Shown here piece after piece: positions 52,589-61,595 of a stretch of 64,000 bases of DNA; within the stretch, counting starts at the first letter, position 1; each line of letters opens with the position of its first letter. Below the pieces are notes generated by a model. That model saw only the letters and a list, made by a program, of their open reading frames with translations. It made no database searches and was not told the DNA's origin. The stretch lies in NCBI GenBank assembly GCA_001769805.1, contig MEPO01000009.1, positions 62,001-126,000 of the forward strand, in the 5' to 3' direction. Both the position numbers and the translations under genes were made by a program. The DNA comes from Bdellovibrionales bacterium GWA1_52_35. GTDB taxonomy: Bacteria > Bdellovibrionota > UBA1018.

Positions 52589-54127
52589 ATGAACAAAGTG
52601 CTGGCTGTTTCTGGGGTCTTTTTTCTTCTGGTGAATTCTGCAGGGGCGGATATCCGGGTCTTTCGGCCAGCGCAGGAGCCGGTTCAGGTGAGTTCTGAAA
52701 CCGGAATCCGGAACCCCTTCCTGGGTTTAGATCCTGGGAGTCTGCTTCCAGTAGACCAGGTTTTATCCGCCATCCGCTCCAATCCCCAGCTTTTCAACGG
52801 GATGACTCTTGATCGTAATTCCTTGAAAATAGTGAACACGGACAGCTCGGGAGATGGGCTGGCTTTGCGCTTTCAGCAGTACTATGCGGGATTTCCCGTC
52901 GATGGCGCGGAAGTCGTGGCCCTTTTTGATTCGAGCGGGAACCTTGATGTTTTGAATGCCGCGATCGAAAATGTGACCGGAATCTCTACAAAGCCTTCCA
53001 TCGGCTTGAAGCAGGCTGTCCAGTTCGGCGCAGTTTCCCTGGGCATTTCTCAGCCGGAGCTGGCGCCCAATGAGAACGGAGAGCTTCGAATCGCCCAAGG
53101 GAATCTGGTCTGGCAGTTCGCGATCAGAAATGCGGATGGCTCCCGCGCGCACCGGGTGCAGGTCATCGCCAGTGGCTTCCGCGCCGGCGAGGTGATCAAA
53201 AGCCTGAGTTTTGCGCAGGATATCGCCAATATCACGATTTACGACGCCTCTGTTTCTGTCGTCGTTCCGAATCCGATTTTCAAGGGCGTTAAGGTTCTGG
53301 AGAATGGCAAAAAAGTTGGCCTGGGCCGCAGGATCAATACGGATGAAGCCGAGCACGCCAATGCAAGTATGGTCAGTGCTGCGAGCTACTATTTGAACGT
53401 CTTCAAGCGGGACAGCTTCGATGGAAAAAGCGCGCCTTTGGTGGCCGCCATCAATGCCAATCGTCATCTCAGTAAAGTGGATCCGCTCGGGATGCGTCAG
53501 AACGCCGCCTGGATGGGCCCTTGGAAAATGTTCGTATTCGGCTCCGGCGGTGATATGCTGGGCAGCTTCGCTGAATCTCTCGATGTCGTCGGTCATGAGT
53601 TCACTCATGCGGTGATCAGCTCCACCTCAAACCTGGAGTATGCAGGTCAATCGGGTGCCTTGAATGAACATCTTGCAGACGTCTTCGGCGCCACGATCGA
53701 AGAAGCTTTCGAGCATCCCAAAAATCCGTTCCTGATGGGGGAGAAATGTCTGCGCGGCGCCTTGGCTGCCAAAGCAGAAGCTCTGCGCGACATGCTGTAT
53801 CCCCATAAGAGCCTCGGGGGGCAACCGGCGCATATGTCCGAAATTCCGGCTGAGGACGGCGAGGGCTGCATTCCTTCCAATGACAATGACAACTGCGGTG
53901 TTCACGGCAATAACGGTGTTCCGAACCGCGCGGGTGCGCTGATCATACAACAGCTCGGTTTTCAGGCCGCAGCGCCCTTATTTTACCGGGTGATGACCGT
54001 ACGTCTCAGGACGACTTCGGATTTTGCCGATTACCGCAACCAGATGATGGACGAGTGCGCGACCCGTCGTGGGGCACGCATGAATTGCGATGTGATCCGT
54101 AAAGCCTTTGCTGACGTAGGGCTCTAA
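52589..54127 (+). CDS. Secreted M4-family (thermolysin-like) metalloprotease
   Basis: A 512-residue exported zinc protease with a signal peptide (about 1-20) and a propeptide-type region (residues 45-240) resembling the FTP/PepSY inhibitory prodomain of M4 proteases. The catalytic part has HEFTHAV (two His ligands and the Glu base), then GALNEHLADVFG with the third ligand Glu, and VHGNNGVPNRA with the His that stabilises the transition state. Length fits the shorter M4 enzymes. GAGG precedes the ATG. It is expected to mature outside the cell by autocatalysis. Confidence 0.9.
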   Translation: MNKVLAVSGVFFLLVNSAGADIRVFRPAQEPVQVSSETGIRNPFLGLDPGSLLPVDQVLSAIRSNPQLFNGMTLDRNSLKIVNTDSSGDGLALRFQQYYAGFPVDGAEVVALFDSSGNLDVLNAAIENVTGISTKPSIGLKQAVQFGAVSLGISQPELAPNENGELRIAQGNLVWQFAIRNADGSRAHRVQVIASGFRAGEVIKSLSFAQDIANITIYDASVSVVVPNPIFKGVKVLENGKKVGLGRRINTDEAEHANASMVSAASYYLNVFKRDSFDGKSAPLVAAINANRHLSKVDPLGMRQNAAWMGPWKMFVFGSGGDMLGSFAESLDVVGHEFTHAVISSTSNLEYAGQSGALNEHLADVFGATIEEAFEHPKNPFLMGEKCLRGALAAKAEALRDMLYPHKSLGGQPAHMSEIPAEDGEGCIPSNDNDNCGVHGNNGVPNRAGALIIQQLGFQAAAPLFYRVMTVRLRTTSDFADYRNQMMDECATRRGARMNCDVIRKAFADVGL

Positions 54128-54225
54128 TTCCAGCTCACGTCCGCAATACAGTTCGTGACAAGTATCTGAAAATCCAAGTGTTTATATATTTGCGCATTGT
54201 CGCGCGGTGCGTTATAAGCCTCGCA

Positions 54226-54717
54226 ATGACTCGATGCTTATTATTGATGAGTTTGGTTTTGGGTTCGGTCCCGTCTTTAGCAGCGACATTGAATCCGCCC
54301 CGAGAGCTTTTCAGGATCGCGGATTCCAACCCTCGTTATGAGGAACTGGTCGTCGCCGTGGATACGGCAGTGTCGAACAGCAATATTCACATCGTCCGCT
54401 TCTTCAGCGGTAAAGATCTGCTCTACAGCCGGAATGTTGTCCGTTTTGTCCCGGGAGAACGTATCCAGAAGTATTTCATTACGATCGTCAATGACAGCTT
54501 CTATTCTGACCGCGGTGGCCGGCTCGTCGTTTTTCTGGGTGAGCAATCGGTGCCTTTGGATATCGTACGTCAGGGCAGTCTCTGGATTGCCGAGACTAAC
54601 GGCAAGCGCGTGCGCAAGATCACCGTGGAAGTACGCAGGTTCGGCGGGATCCCGGTTGGCGTGGATGATGACGTGCCGATTGAAGTCAGCAAAATCAGAA
54701 TCAATGATGATGACTAG
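54226..54717 (+). CDS. Small secreted protein of unknown function
   Basis: A 163-residue exported protein: signal peptide about 1-20 (MTRCLLLMSLVLG, cleavage near LAA), then a mature part of mainly beta strands with a Gly/Asp-rich end and an acidic tail (final residues Asp-Asp-Asp). I recognise no family. ATG 54226 is chosen because it gives a normal signal peptide; an upstream in-frame start (54178) would give an over-long one. No clear ribosome-binding site precedes it, so a leaderless message is possible. The stop shares CTAG with the convergent epimerase gene. Confidence 0.6.
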   Translation: MTRCLLLMSLVLGSVPSLAATLNPPRELFRIADSNPRYEELVVAVDTAVSNSNIHIVRFFSGKDLLYSRNVVRFVPGERIQKYFITIVNDSFYSDRGGRLVVFLGEQSVPLDIVRQGSLWIAETNGKRVRKITVEVRRFGGIPVGVDDDVPIEVSKIRINDDD

Positions 54718-55718
54718 CTGAAGTGCAGGAACCCGTCCGCTTCCCGGGCGAGTCCGAAGGGGTCGTCTTTGAGAAGCAGAAATCCATCGAGATCAGCGTA
54801 GTCAATCAGCGAAGCAAGGTGCATCGCTGAGGAAATGCCCAGAGAAGTTTCGACCATGCAGCCGAGCATGGTTTTCAAACCATGGGCACGCGCACCTTTG
54901 AGCAGCTCAATGGCTCGGACATAGCCGCCAGTCTTCATCAGTTTGATATTTACCCCGGAAAATTGCGCCGCGAGGTCCGCGAAATCAGCATGATCTTCGA
55001 TTGATTCATCGCCAATGAGGGGAAAAGGCAGGCGTGGAAGGATCTCCCGGTAGGCATCTTTCATGGACGCCGGCATGGGTTGCTCAAGGAATTCGATATT
55101 CTTACCGCGGAGACCTTCGACAAAGTGCATGAGTGCCGCTGGATCATCAAAGGCTTCATTTCCATCGATGCGCAGCTTCTGGGAAGTCAGACGGGTGATC
55201 CGGTCCAGAGCCTCCACTGCGGTCTCGGCGTCGACCTTGATCTTGAGCGCGTGAAATCGCGCGAGCGGGCGCAGAAACGCTTCCAGTTCGGCCGGCTCCA
55301 TGATCGGAACCGAGAAGGACGTCTGGATTTGCGGTGCCCGAGGAACACCGAGAAATTCACCCACGGTTTTGTTCTCTTTATTGCTCTGGAAGTGAACCCA
55401 GGCGGATTCAATTCCGAAGCGCAAAGTGTTGCAGAGCGAGAGCCGGTCCAGCCAGGCACCGAATTCCTGCAGCGTGAATTCCGCAATCTGGGGGGCAATC
55501 AGTGCGGAATCGAGAAAGGTCTGGAAATCACGTTCAATCACCTCCGGGGTGTTATGGTACCGGGTATTTGGAGCGACCTCGCCGTAGCCGAGGAAGCTTT
55601 GCTCTGAGTCGCAGGTTGAAACGAAGTAGCTTTCTTTTTTTACAAGCGTTCCGCGTGCAATCTTCCAGACAAATCGTAACGGCAGGGTGCGTTTTTCGAG
55701 TCTCCATTTGAGTGACAT
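54714..55718 (-). CDS. Dipeptide epimerase (L-Ala-D/L-Glu epimerase type), enolase superfamily
   Basis: A 334-residue enzyme of the muconate-lactonizing group of the enolase superfamily. It has an LKIKVD strand with the KxK base, RIDGNEAF and FLEQP and IGDES as metal ligands, the second base in NIKLMKTGG, and a C-terminal GCMVETSLGISSA and DLDGFLLLKDDP as in L-Ala-D/L-Glu epimerases. It would epimerise dipeptides in murein peptide recycling; other dipeptide specificities are possible. ATG 55718 is used rather than TTG 55736. It shares a stop palindrome with its convergent neighbour. Confidence 0.85.
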   Translation of the reverse strand: MSLKWRLEKRTLPLRFVWKIARGTLVKKESYFVSTCDSEQSFLGYGEVAPNTRYHNTPEVIERDFQTFLDSALIAPQIAEFTLQEFGAWLDRLSLCNTLRFGIESAWVHFQSNKENKTVGEFLGVPRAPQIQTSFSVPIMEPAELEAFLRPLARFHALKIKVDAETAVEALDRITRLTSQKLRIDGNEAFDDPAALMHFVEGLRGKNIEFLEQPMPASMKDAYREILPRLPFPLIGDESIEDHADFADLAAQFSGVNIKLMKTGGYVRAIELLKGARAHGLKTMLGCMVETSLGISSAMHLASLIDYADLDGFLLLKDDPFGLAREADGFLHFS

Positions 55719-55823
55719 GGGACCAATGTATCGCAAGTTCTTTTAAACTGCATCATATTGATTCACTGGGCAAGGCCGAGATTCATGGACCAGTTCGTGC
55801 AGATTCGGCGAAAGGGGAATTTT

Positions 55824-56288
55824 ATGGAATATTTTGACCGCCTGCTGCAACAACACAGATATATTTTGGATTTAGCCAAGACCTTGGGAACCGAAGGGGA
55901 CAAGTCCTCCCGGCAAAAGACTCTGGATCGCCTGGAAAATGAATTTGAGCTGCATTGCTTCCTGCAGGAGTCCTGCATTTATCCGGTTTTGGAAAGGTAC
56001 GAAAGCTCGAGAACCCGGGCGGAGGTGCTTTGGGAGAGCCATAGAGGTATCCGATCGGAGCTCCTGGAATTACGCCAGGCGGCCAGACGCGAGGGGGCTT
56101 TCGGGATTGAAGGCTCCTGGGGAATTCAGGTAGGGGGTTTGATCGAGGCATTAGAAACTCATTTTTCAGATGAACAAACGCACGTTTTTGCGGATCTCCG
56201 GCGTTTGGTATCCGAAGAGGCCCTGATCGAACTGGAGCGACAGATTGAATACGCCGATCAGCAGCAGAGAGGAAAGCGGGCGGCATAG
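55824..56288 (+). CDS. Hemerythrin-like HHE-domain protein
   Basis: A 154-residue four-helix protein with likely diiron ligands H11, H44, E49, H73 and H113 followed by E117 (YILDL, ELHCFLQESCIYP, ESHRGIR, ETHFSDEQTH). The pattern matches cytoplasmic HHE-domain hemerythrin relatives that bind O2 or NO or repair Fe-S clusters. AAAGGGG lies six bases before ATG 55824, which excludes longer upstream starts. It diverges from the epimerase gene and is followed by an unrelated unknown gene. Confidence 0.75.
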   Translation: MEYFDRLLQQHRYILDLAKTLGTEGDKSSRQKTLDRLENEFELHCFLQESCIYPVLERYESSRTRAEVLWESHRGIRSELLELRQAARREGAFGIEGSWGIQVGGLIEALETHFSDEQTHVFADLRRLVSEEALIELERQIEYADQQQRGKRAA

Positions 56289-56368
56289 CATCAGCTTCAA
56301 GCCGCTATCTCAAGTCTCGCCTTGATTTTCATAGACGTGCAACTTAGATATATTCAAGGGGAGCCGCT

Positions 56369-57157
56369 ATGAAGGCCGTTCTGTTTCAGAAGCCGCTTGA
56401 GTATGTTCTTCAGATTCGCGGAGAGTCCTGGCACCAGGGCGAAACCCTGCAGGGCGAACTCAAAATCAAAAACCACCTGGCCGAGGAAATTTCTCTGAAA
56501 GGTCTCCAGGTTTTTGTCGCACAGGGACAACTCAAGAAGGTGCGACTGAAATCGGCTGATGCTTTTGAGCGGGTTTCGGATTTTTTGCTTCAAAATACTC
56601 CAGAAAAGCTGCGGGCCCAGGAGGAACTTGTCTTACCCTGGACCTGCAAACTCGATCGGAATTGTGCCATTTCGGATTCTAGCGACAGCCCCTTTCTTCT
56701 TTATGGCAAAGAGGAATCGGGCATGGGGCATCTCCAGTTGATGGTAATTCCCGATCCGCTGGTGCAGGAGATTCTCAAGCTGCTTGAAATTCAATTCCGC
56801 TTTGTCCGGAAATCCCAGAGGTCAGGCCAGAAATCGGGCCAAAAATCTGGTCATGAATCGACGATCGCGGTGGAAACGAAATTTGTTCCTCCCAGCGCCA
56901 AGGCGTTCGCGATGATCGAGCAGCTCTTGCTTTCGAGCAGATTTGAGGCGGATCAGCTGCTGTTGAAATACGAGTTCCAGATTCGAAAAATTACAGCGAC
57001 GGCAGCTTCGCTGGAGGTGAGCAAGGAGAAGCGCGCTTTTGAACAGAGGTTCACCCTGGCGCAGCTCAACACCGCGAGTGGGCGTTTCAATTTCGAGCAT
57101 GTCGAAAAAGCGGTTCAGGAAATTCTCTCGCAAATCGAAGCCAAAACGTCTTTGTAG
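56369..57157 (+). CDS. Unknown protein with arrestin-like beta start and Ser-Gly-Gln-Lys repeat
   Basis: A 262-residue soluble protein without a signal peptide. Residues 1-140 appear to be beta-rich and resemble Spo0M/arrestin-like folds in the opening (YVLQIRGESWHQGETLQGEL), a weak likeness. A short repeat SGQKSGQKSGHES lies near residues 150-163, followed by a helical C-terminal half. I cannot assign a function. It is convergent with pyrB across a 24-base gap. Confidence 0.55.
   Translation: MKAVLFQKPLEYVLQIRGESWHQGETLQGELKIKNHLAEEISLKGLQVFVAQGQLKKVRLKSADAFERVSDFLLQNTPEKLRAQEELVLPWTCKLDRNCAISDSSDSPFLLYGKEESGMGHLQLMVIPDPLVQEILKLLEIQFRFVRKSQRSGQKSGQKSGHESTIAVETKFVPPSAKAFAMIEQLLLSSRFEADQLLLKYEFQIRKITATAASLEVSKEKRAFEQRFTLAQLNTASGRFNFEHVEKAVQEILSQIEAKTSL
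56822..56857. repeat. Three imperfect 12-base tandem repeats inside a coding region
   Basis: Three copies of about 12 bases encode SGQK, SGQK and SGHE in the unknown protein at 56369-57157. The repeat is in frame and lies at the join between its two halves, so it is likely a linker. Confidence 0.6.
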
Positions 57158-57181
57158 CCTTAGGGTAGGCAAAAGGAAAAG

Positions 57182-58159
57182 CTACGCTTTCCCTAGCACC
57201 AGAGCCAGCAGGGCCATTCGGACGTAAAGTCCGTACTCCATCTGGCGAAAGTAGGCTGCTCTCGGGTCTTCGTCGAATTCGATGCCGATTTCTGTCACGC
57301 GGGGGAGGGGATGCATGACGATCATTTTCTCTTTGGCCGGACGCATGACTCCAGGATTGATCACATACGTATTCTTGTGGGCCTCGTAAATCTCAGGATT
57401 TTCAAAGCGCTCTTTCTGAACCCGGGTGACGTAAAGAACATCGGTTTCCGGCAAGACGGCATCCAGAGTGGTGTGTTGGCTGAAAGGCACGCCCTTGGCC
57501 TGAAGTTCTTCAAGAATGTCGGCGGGCATTTTTAAAATATCTGGCGACACGAAATTCAGTTTCACATTATAAAGCGAGAGCAGGCGGCTCAAGGAATGGA
57601 CGGTGCGGCCGTACTTCAAGTCACCGAGCATTGTGATGGTCAGCCCATCCACTTTGCCGAGTTCTTCAAGGATTGTGAACAGGTCGAGCAAGGCTTGGGT
57701 GGGGTGCTCGCCGACTCCATCCCCTGCGTTGATGATCGGCTTGCGGGCATACTTCGCGGCGAGGGCTGCGGACCCGATTTCGGGATGTCGCAGGACTATC
57801 ACATCGGCATAGCATTCCAGGGAACGGACGGTATCTGGGAGGCTTTCGCCTTTTGAAACCGAGGAATATTTCACTTCGCTGATCGGAATGACCGAGCCGC
57901 CGAGTCTTTCCATGGCGGCCGTGAAGGAAGACGAGGTGCGGGTCGAAGGCTCGTAAAAGAGGCTGGCCAGGATTTTTCCTTTCAGCAGATCGAATGTGCC
58001 GACGCGTTCAACCATCACGCGCATCTCGTGGGCCACGCCAAAAAGAAATTTCAGATCATCGTGCGTGAACTGCCGGACGGAGAGAATGTCTTTGCCATAC
58101 CAGGGGGCCGTACGTTGATCGCCAAGCGGGAGGTGGGGATTGAGGGGAAGAGCAGTCAC
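57182..58159 (-). CDS. pyrB: Aspartate carbamoyltransferase catalytic subunit
   Basis: A 325-residue enzyme of de novo pyrimidine synthesis, joining carbamoyl phosphate and aspartate. The carbamoyl-phosphate loop [12 protein letters not shown], the [12 protein letters not shown] motif and the late [10 protein letters not shown] segment are all present. GTG 58159 is chosen because AAGGAG lies 7 bases before it; a longer in-frame start at 58273 would add 38 residues unlike the family. No pyrI, pyrC or carA gene adjoins and no attenuator-like stem is evident upstream, so control cannot be judged. It diverges from an ECF sigma factor gene. Confidence 0.93.
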   Translation of the reverse strand: MTALPLNPHLPLGDQRTAPWYGKDILSVRQFTHDDLKFLFGVAHEMRVMVERVGTFDLLKGKILASLFYEPSTRTSSSFTAAMERLGGSVIPISEVKYSSVSKGESLPDTVRSLECYADVIVLRHPEIGSAALAAKYARKPIINAGDGVGEHPTQALLDLFTILEELGKVDGLTITMLGDLKYGRTVHSLSRLLSLYNVKLNFVSPDILKMPADILEELQAKGVPFSQHTTLDAVLPETDVLYVTRVQKERFENPEIYEAHKNTYVINPGVMRPAKEKMIVMHPLPRVTEIGIEFDEDPRAAYFRQMEYGLYVRMALLALVLGKA

Positions 58160-58166
58160 AGGAAGG

Positions 58167-58172
58167 CTCCTT
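58167..58172 (-). promoter_or_regulatory. Ribosome-binding site fixing the GTG start of pyrB
   Basis: AAGGAG on the reverse strand ends 7 bases before the GTG at 58159, the best match to consensus near any candidate start of this gene. Confidence 0.75.
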
Positions 58173-58290
58173 ATTAAGTTGAAGGAATAAGTTTCAGGGC
58201 TCGAAAGCTGCCCGGATTCTCTTTTATTTTGCGGCGATCGGCAAGAGATAATATTTGCAATCGCCAATGGCATTTCTCTAAGCTCATGGC

Positions 58291-58875
58291 ATGGAAGATA
58301 TTAATACACACGCGAACGATAATAAATGCACGTTCGCTTCCGAAGCGGGTTTTCAGGAGCTTTATCTGAAATTTAAAAAACCCATTACCGCCTATCTTAA
58401 GGCCCGCGTGGCTGATGCTGAGACTGCTGAAGATATCGCCCAAGAAGTTTTTCTGAAAGTCTATCGCTTCCGGGGGTCCTATGATCCCCGGTACGCCCCT
58501 TCCACCTGGCTTTGGAGCATTGCCAAAAACACCCTGATTGACTGGTTCAGAAGAGAGGAGTTGACGGATCATGTGGGGTTGGCGATTGAGTCGGTGGATT
58601 ATGAAAAGGTTCCCTGCCTGGCTCACGATGCAGAGCGGCGGCTGATCGACTGCAGAGGGAAGGATGTCCTGGTCAAAATGATTTCGGATTTATCTGAGTT
58701 GCAGCGCAAAGCTTTGGCAATGCGGGTCGTGGACCATTGGCCCTACCGGCAAATCGCCAAGCACCTGAATCTCAGTCTTTCGGCAGTTAAATGTCTCGTA
58801 CATCGCGCCAAAGCCACTTTGATCCGCCGTCGTGCCGAGGAGCAAGCGCAAACGCTGCCTCTGCTTTCCCAGTAA
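58291..58875 (+). CDS. ECF-family RNA polymerase sigma factor
   Basis: A 194-residue sigma-70 family protein of ECF type. Region 2 (about 20-90) has [15 protein letters not shown] and [18 protein letters not shown], and region 4 (about 130-185) has [44 protein letters not shown]. There is no adjacent anti-sigma gene, so its regulation may differ from the common ECF/anti-sigma pair. The ATG at 58291 has only a weak ribosome-binding site. Its 3' end lies 5 bases from the convergent pseudouridine synthase gene. Confidence 0.9.
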   Translation: MEDINTHANDNKCTFASEAGFQELYLKFKKPITAYLKARVADAETAEDIAQEVFLKVYRFRGSYDPRYAPSTWLWSIAKNTLIDWFRREELTDHVGLAIESVDYEKVPCLAHDAERRLIDCRGKDVLVKMISDLSELQRKALAMRVVDHWPYRQIAKHLNLSLSAVKCLVHRAKATLIRRRAEEQAQTLPLLSQ

Positions 58876-58880
58876 CAGCT

Positions 58881-59642
58881 TCAGATTCCGAGTGGAGCCT
58901 TAGGGAAAGCGGCCCGGATCTCAGCAAGAGTCAGTTCGCGGTACGTTCCCGGGGCAAGCTCTCCGAGTTCAAGCGGACCATAGGCGACGCGCTTGAGACG
59001 GGTCACTTCATGCCCGAGGGCTTTGAATAACCGGCGAATCTCGCGATTTTTACCTTCACTCAACGTGACCGTCAGGTGGGACTCCCTGCCGCTGGCTTTT
59101 CGGATCGTGACTTCATCTGCGATCAGGAATTCCTTACCATCCAAAAATCCTTCACGGAGCTTGTCGATCTCCTCTTCAGTGACTTTTCCGCGGACCGATA
59201 CGAGGTAGATCCGCGGTATTTCGCTTGCGGGGTCCGTCAGCCAGGCGGCCAGGCCTGTATCGTTCGTGAAAAGGAGCAGGCCCGAGGTGGCCTGGTCCAG
59301 TCTCCCGACCGCACTCAAATGGAATTTGAGATCCGGAAACAGCGAAAAAACCGTGGGACGACCTTTTTCATCCGAGCGGGTCGTGATCAGGCCGCGAGGT
59401 TTATTTAGAAGAAAATAGCGGGATTCAGCGGGTTTCAGCGAGGTCCCTGCAATTTCGATTTTGGCACGTTCAGGGTTGACCGGATAAAGCGGGGAACGCC
59501 GAATCGCGCCGTTCACTTCAACTTTCCCAGCCTGAATCAGCTCGCGAGCTTGGGTTCGAGAAGCAAAACCCAACTTCGATAAAGCGCGTTCGAGAGGTAC
59601 TTGATGCTTTCGTTTAGGCGGCTGTGCTATTATTTTCCCCAT
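58881..59642 (-). CDS. Pseudouridine synthase, RluB/RsuA family
   Basis: A 253-residue rRNA pseudouridine synthase. An S4 RNA-binding domain (about 10-60; LERALSKLGFASRTQARELI) precedes the catalytic domain with the motif GRLDQATSGLLLFTND, whose Asp is the nucleophile, followed by GKNREIRRLF and a RLKRVAYGPL segment. Length fits RluB-like enzymes, which modify 23S rRNA, or RsuA (16S); the exact target cannot be told. ATG 59642 has AAGG about ten bases upstream and starts a basic N-terminal stretch; an in-frame start seven codons earlier is less likely. It follows the chemotaxis receptor gene on the same strand. Confidence 0.9.
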   Translation of the reverse strand: MGKIIAQPPKRKHQVPLERALSKLGFASRTQARELIQAGKVEVNGAIRRSPLYPVNPERAKIEIAGTSLKPAESRYFLLNKPRGLITTRSDEKGRPTVFSLFPDLKFHLSAVGRLDQATSGLLLFTNDTGLAAWLTDPASEIPRIYLVSVRGKVTEEEIDKLREGFLDGKEFLIADEVTIRKASGRESHLTVTLSEGKNREIRRLFKALGHEVTRLKRVAYGPLELGELAPGTYRELTLAEIRAAFPKAPLGI

Positions 59643-59669
59643 CGCGGGTGGCCTTAGTAACAAGATTTC

Positions 59670-61367
59670 CTATACATCATTGAATCGACGATCGGATTCA
59701 GAAGGGATTTCGGTTTCGCCCATATAACTGACTATCTTCGGATCGGGCTCAGCAAGTTTTTGGGCCCTGATGATTGGGGTTTTATTCAGAGATGGCTTCT
59801 GCATCCTGATTTGCTGAGTCTTTGTCGCCCCGACAAGTGCGACGAGATCGTTCACGCCGGCGCGCAAAACTTCTGCCTGTTTTGAAAGCTGTTCAGCGGC
59901 GCTGGATGCCTGATTCGAAGCCGCAGCGTTCTGTTGGGTAACCTGGTCCATCTGGGTGACAGCCTTGGTGATTTCCTGAACTCCTTGTGCTTGCTCCTCG
60001 GAAGCAGTGGAAATTTCACCTACCATTTGTGCAACGCTGGTCACCGCTTCAACGATCTCCTGGAGCACCTCTCCCGTCCGTTTTGCAACTTGGGTTCCGG
60101 CTTCAACTTTGGATTTACCTTCGACGATTAATTTTTCAACATTGGTTTTAGTGTCTGAAACGATGCGTTCCACCTTCTGAATGGAGCCATCAAGAAGGTC
60201 TGCGATTTCCTTCGCGGCATTCCCGCTCATCTGTGCGAGTTTTCCGACTTCTTCTGCTACGACTGCAAAACCTTTCCCGTGCTCGCCGGCACGAGCGGCT
60301 TCCACCGAGGCATTGAAGGACAGAAGTTTGGTCTGAAACACAATATCATTGATAACTTTGGTTTTATTGCCAATCTCTGCGATCACTTTGACGATATCGC
60401 CGATCTGCCTGTTGCTACTCTCGATTTGGCTCATGATTTCTGCATTGGCACGGTCAATTTGGCCCATTGCTCCGATCATTTCACTGACTACTTGTTTACC
60501 TCTATCGGCTGACTCCTGGCTTTTAGCCGAAACCTGGCCGGAATTCTTTGCATTCTCCGCATTCTTTTTGACCATTGCGTTCACTTCCTCCACGGAGCTC
60601 GCAGTCTCTTGAATCGAGGAGGCCTGCTCAGTTGCGGAAGATGAAAGTTCAACGCTCGTTGAGGAAATTTCGACTGCGGCCGCTGCCACGTCGTCAGCTC
60701 CTGAGGTCAAAGTAACTACGAGCTGATTCAGCGCATGAATAATTGCCCGAACTGATAAGGCCACGCCTATTGTCAAGCCAACAATCCCGAAAACCGCGAC
60801 AAGAACGAGGGTCATCGTCAGTCGGGTGATATCATTACGGGTTTTCCCGATGACTTGCTCAGCGGCTTCATCTGTCATTTTGGCGAGCTTTGTTCCAAGG
60901 GCTTCAAATTGAACACTGACGGGGAGAACTTCTTTGGAGTAAAAACTGCGAGCCTCTTCAAATTTTCGGTTTTTGATGAGCTCGGCGACTTGTAGCTCTC
61001 GAGGATTCAGGTCCTTGGCATCAAGATTCGACTGTTCCTCGAAAATTTGAAGTAGCTCAGGGTTCGAGGTCAATTGTTTCATTTCCACGATAATCCCTGC
61101 GTTTTCCTCGTCAGCTTCTTGCTTCTTCTTAAATGCGTCCCCATCGTCTGGGTTCAGGAGAAAGGATTTCATGTAACTTTGCATTTTGCTCACGGCGAGC
61201 TCTGATTTAACCGCCAATTCATTCAGAACTGTAGCTTGATGAAGGTGCTGCATTTCGGCTTTCAGAGATTGAACGGAGTAGGCGCCGATCCCGGCTATGA
61301 AGACGGCTAAGGCACTCAGACCAATTACGAGATAATTGAAACGTTTGGTAATGGATAACTTACTCAT
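59670..61367 (-). CDS. Methyl-accepting chemotaxis protein
   Basis: A 565-residue receptor: a membrane helix at about 12-32, a helical periplasmic domain to about 185 (four-helix-bundle-type sensor), a second membrane helix at about 187-210, and a long cytoplasmic coiled coil with the signalling tip [30 protein letters not shown]. No separate HAMP domain is obvious. Acidic and Gln/Glu methylation positions are likely in the flanking helices. AAGGAG precedes the ATG. The 228-base region upstream (61368-61595) holds only its promoter region and no further gene. The ligand is unknown. Confidence 0.93.
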   Translation of the reverse strand: MSKLSITKRFNYLVIGLSALAVFIAGIGAYSVQSLKAEMQHLHQATVLNELAVKSELAVSKMQSYMKSFLLNPDDGDAFKKKQEADEENAGIIVEMKQLTSNPELLQIFEEQSNLDAKDLNPRELQVAELIKNRKFEEARSFYSKEVLPVSVQFEALGTKLAKMTDEAAEQVIGKTRNDITRLTMTLVLVAVFGIVGLTIGVALSVRAIIHALNQLVVTLTSGADDVAAAAVEISSTSVELSSSATEQASSIQETASSVEEVNAMVKKNAENAKNSGQVSAKSQESADRGKQVVSEMIGAMGQIDRANAEIMSQIESSNRQIGDIVKVIAEIGNKTKVINDIVFQTKLLSFNASVEAARAGEHGKGFAVVAEEVGKLAQMSGNAAKEIADLLDGSIQKVERIVSDTKTNVEKLIVEGKSKVEAGTQVAKRTGEVLQEIVEAVTSVAQMVGEISTASEEQAQGVQEITKAVTQMDQVTQQNAAASNQASSAAEQLSKQAEVLRAGVNDLVALVGATKTQQIRMQKPSLNKTPIIRAQKLAEPDPKIVSYMGETEIPSESDRRFNDV

Positions 61368-61595
61368 AGCTGTTCTCCTTAATTGAGAGCCCGAACGTGT
61401 AAATAGCGTAAAGTCGCAAAATAATCGGGTAGTTTTATTTTACTTAGATTTGGCGCGAGTGCATTAAGTAATTTGGTTAACTACCCATCCGGGCCACAGA
61501 ATACAGCGCGTCAAAATCAAAGGGCTCCACAAAAGAGACCACCAAAGAGTCAAAAGATTCTGGGTAGAATACGCGCTGAGCTATTTTATCGCCGA

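Noticed and set aside
57163..57185. A GGAAA-GC / GC-TTTCC hairpin near the 3' ends of the unknown gene and pyrB
   Set aside because: The stem has a bulge, no T-run follows on either strand, and it overlaps the pyrB stop; too weak to call a terminator.
61395..61450. A sigma-28-like element (TAAG...CCCGATTA) upstream of the chemotaxis receptor
   Set aside because: The spacing between the halves is two bases short of consensus and the first half is imperfect, so it is not called.
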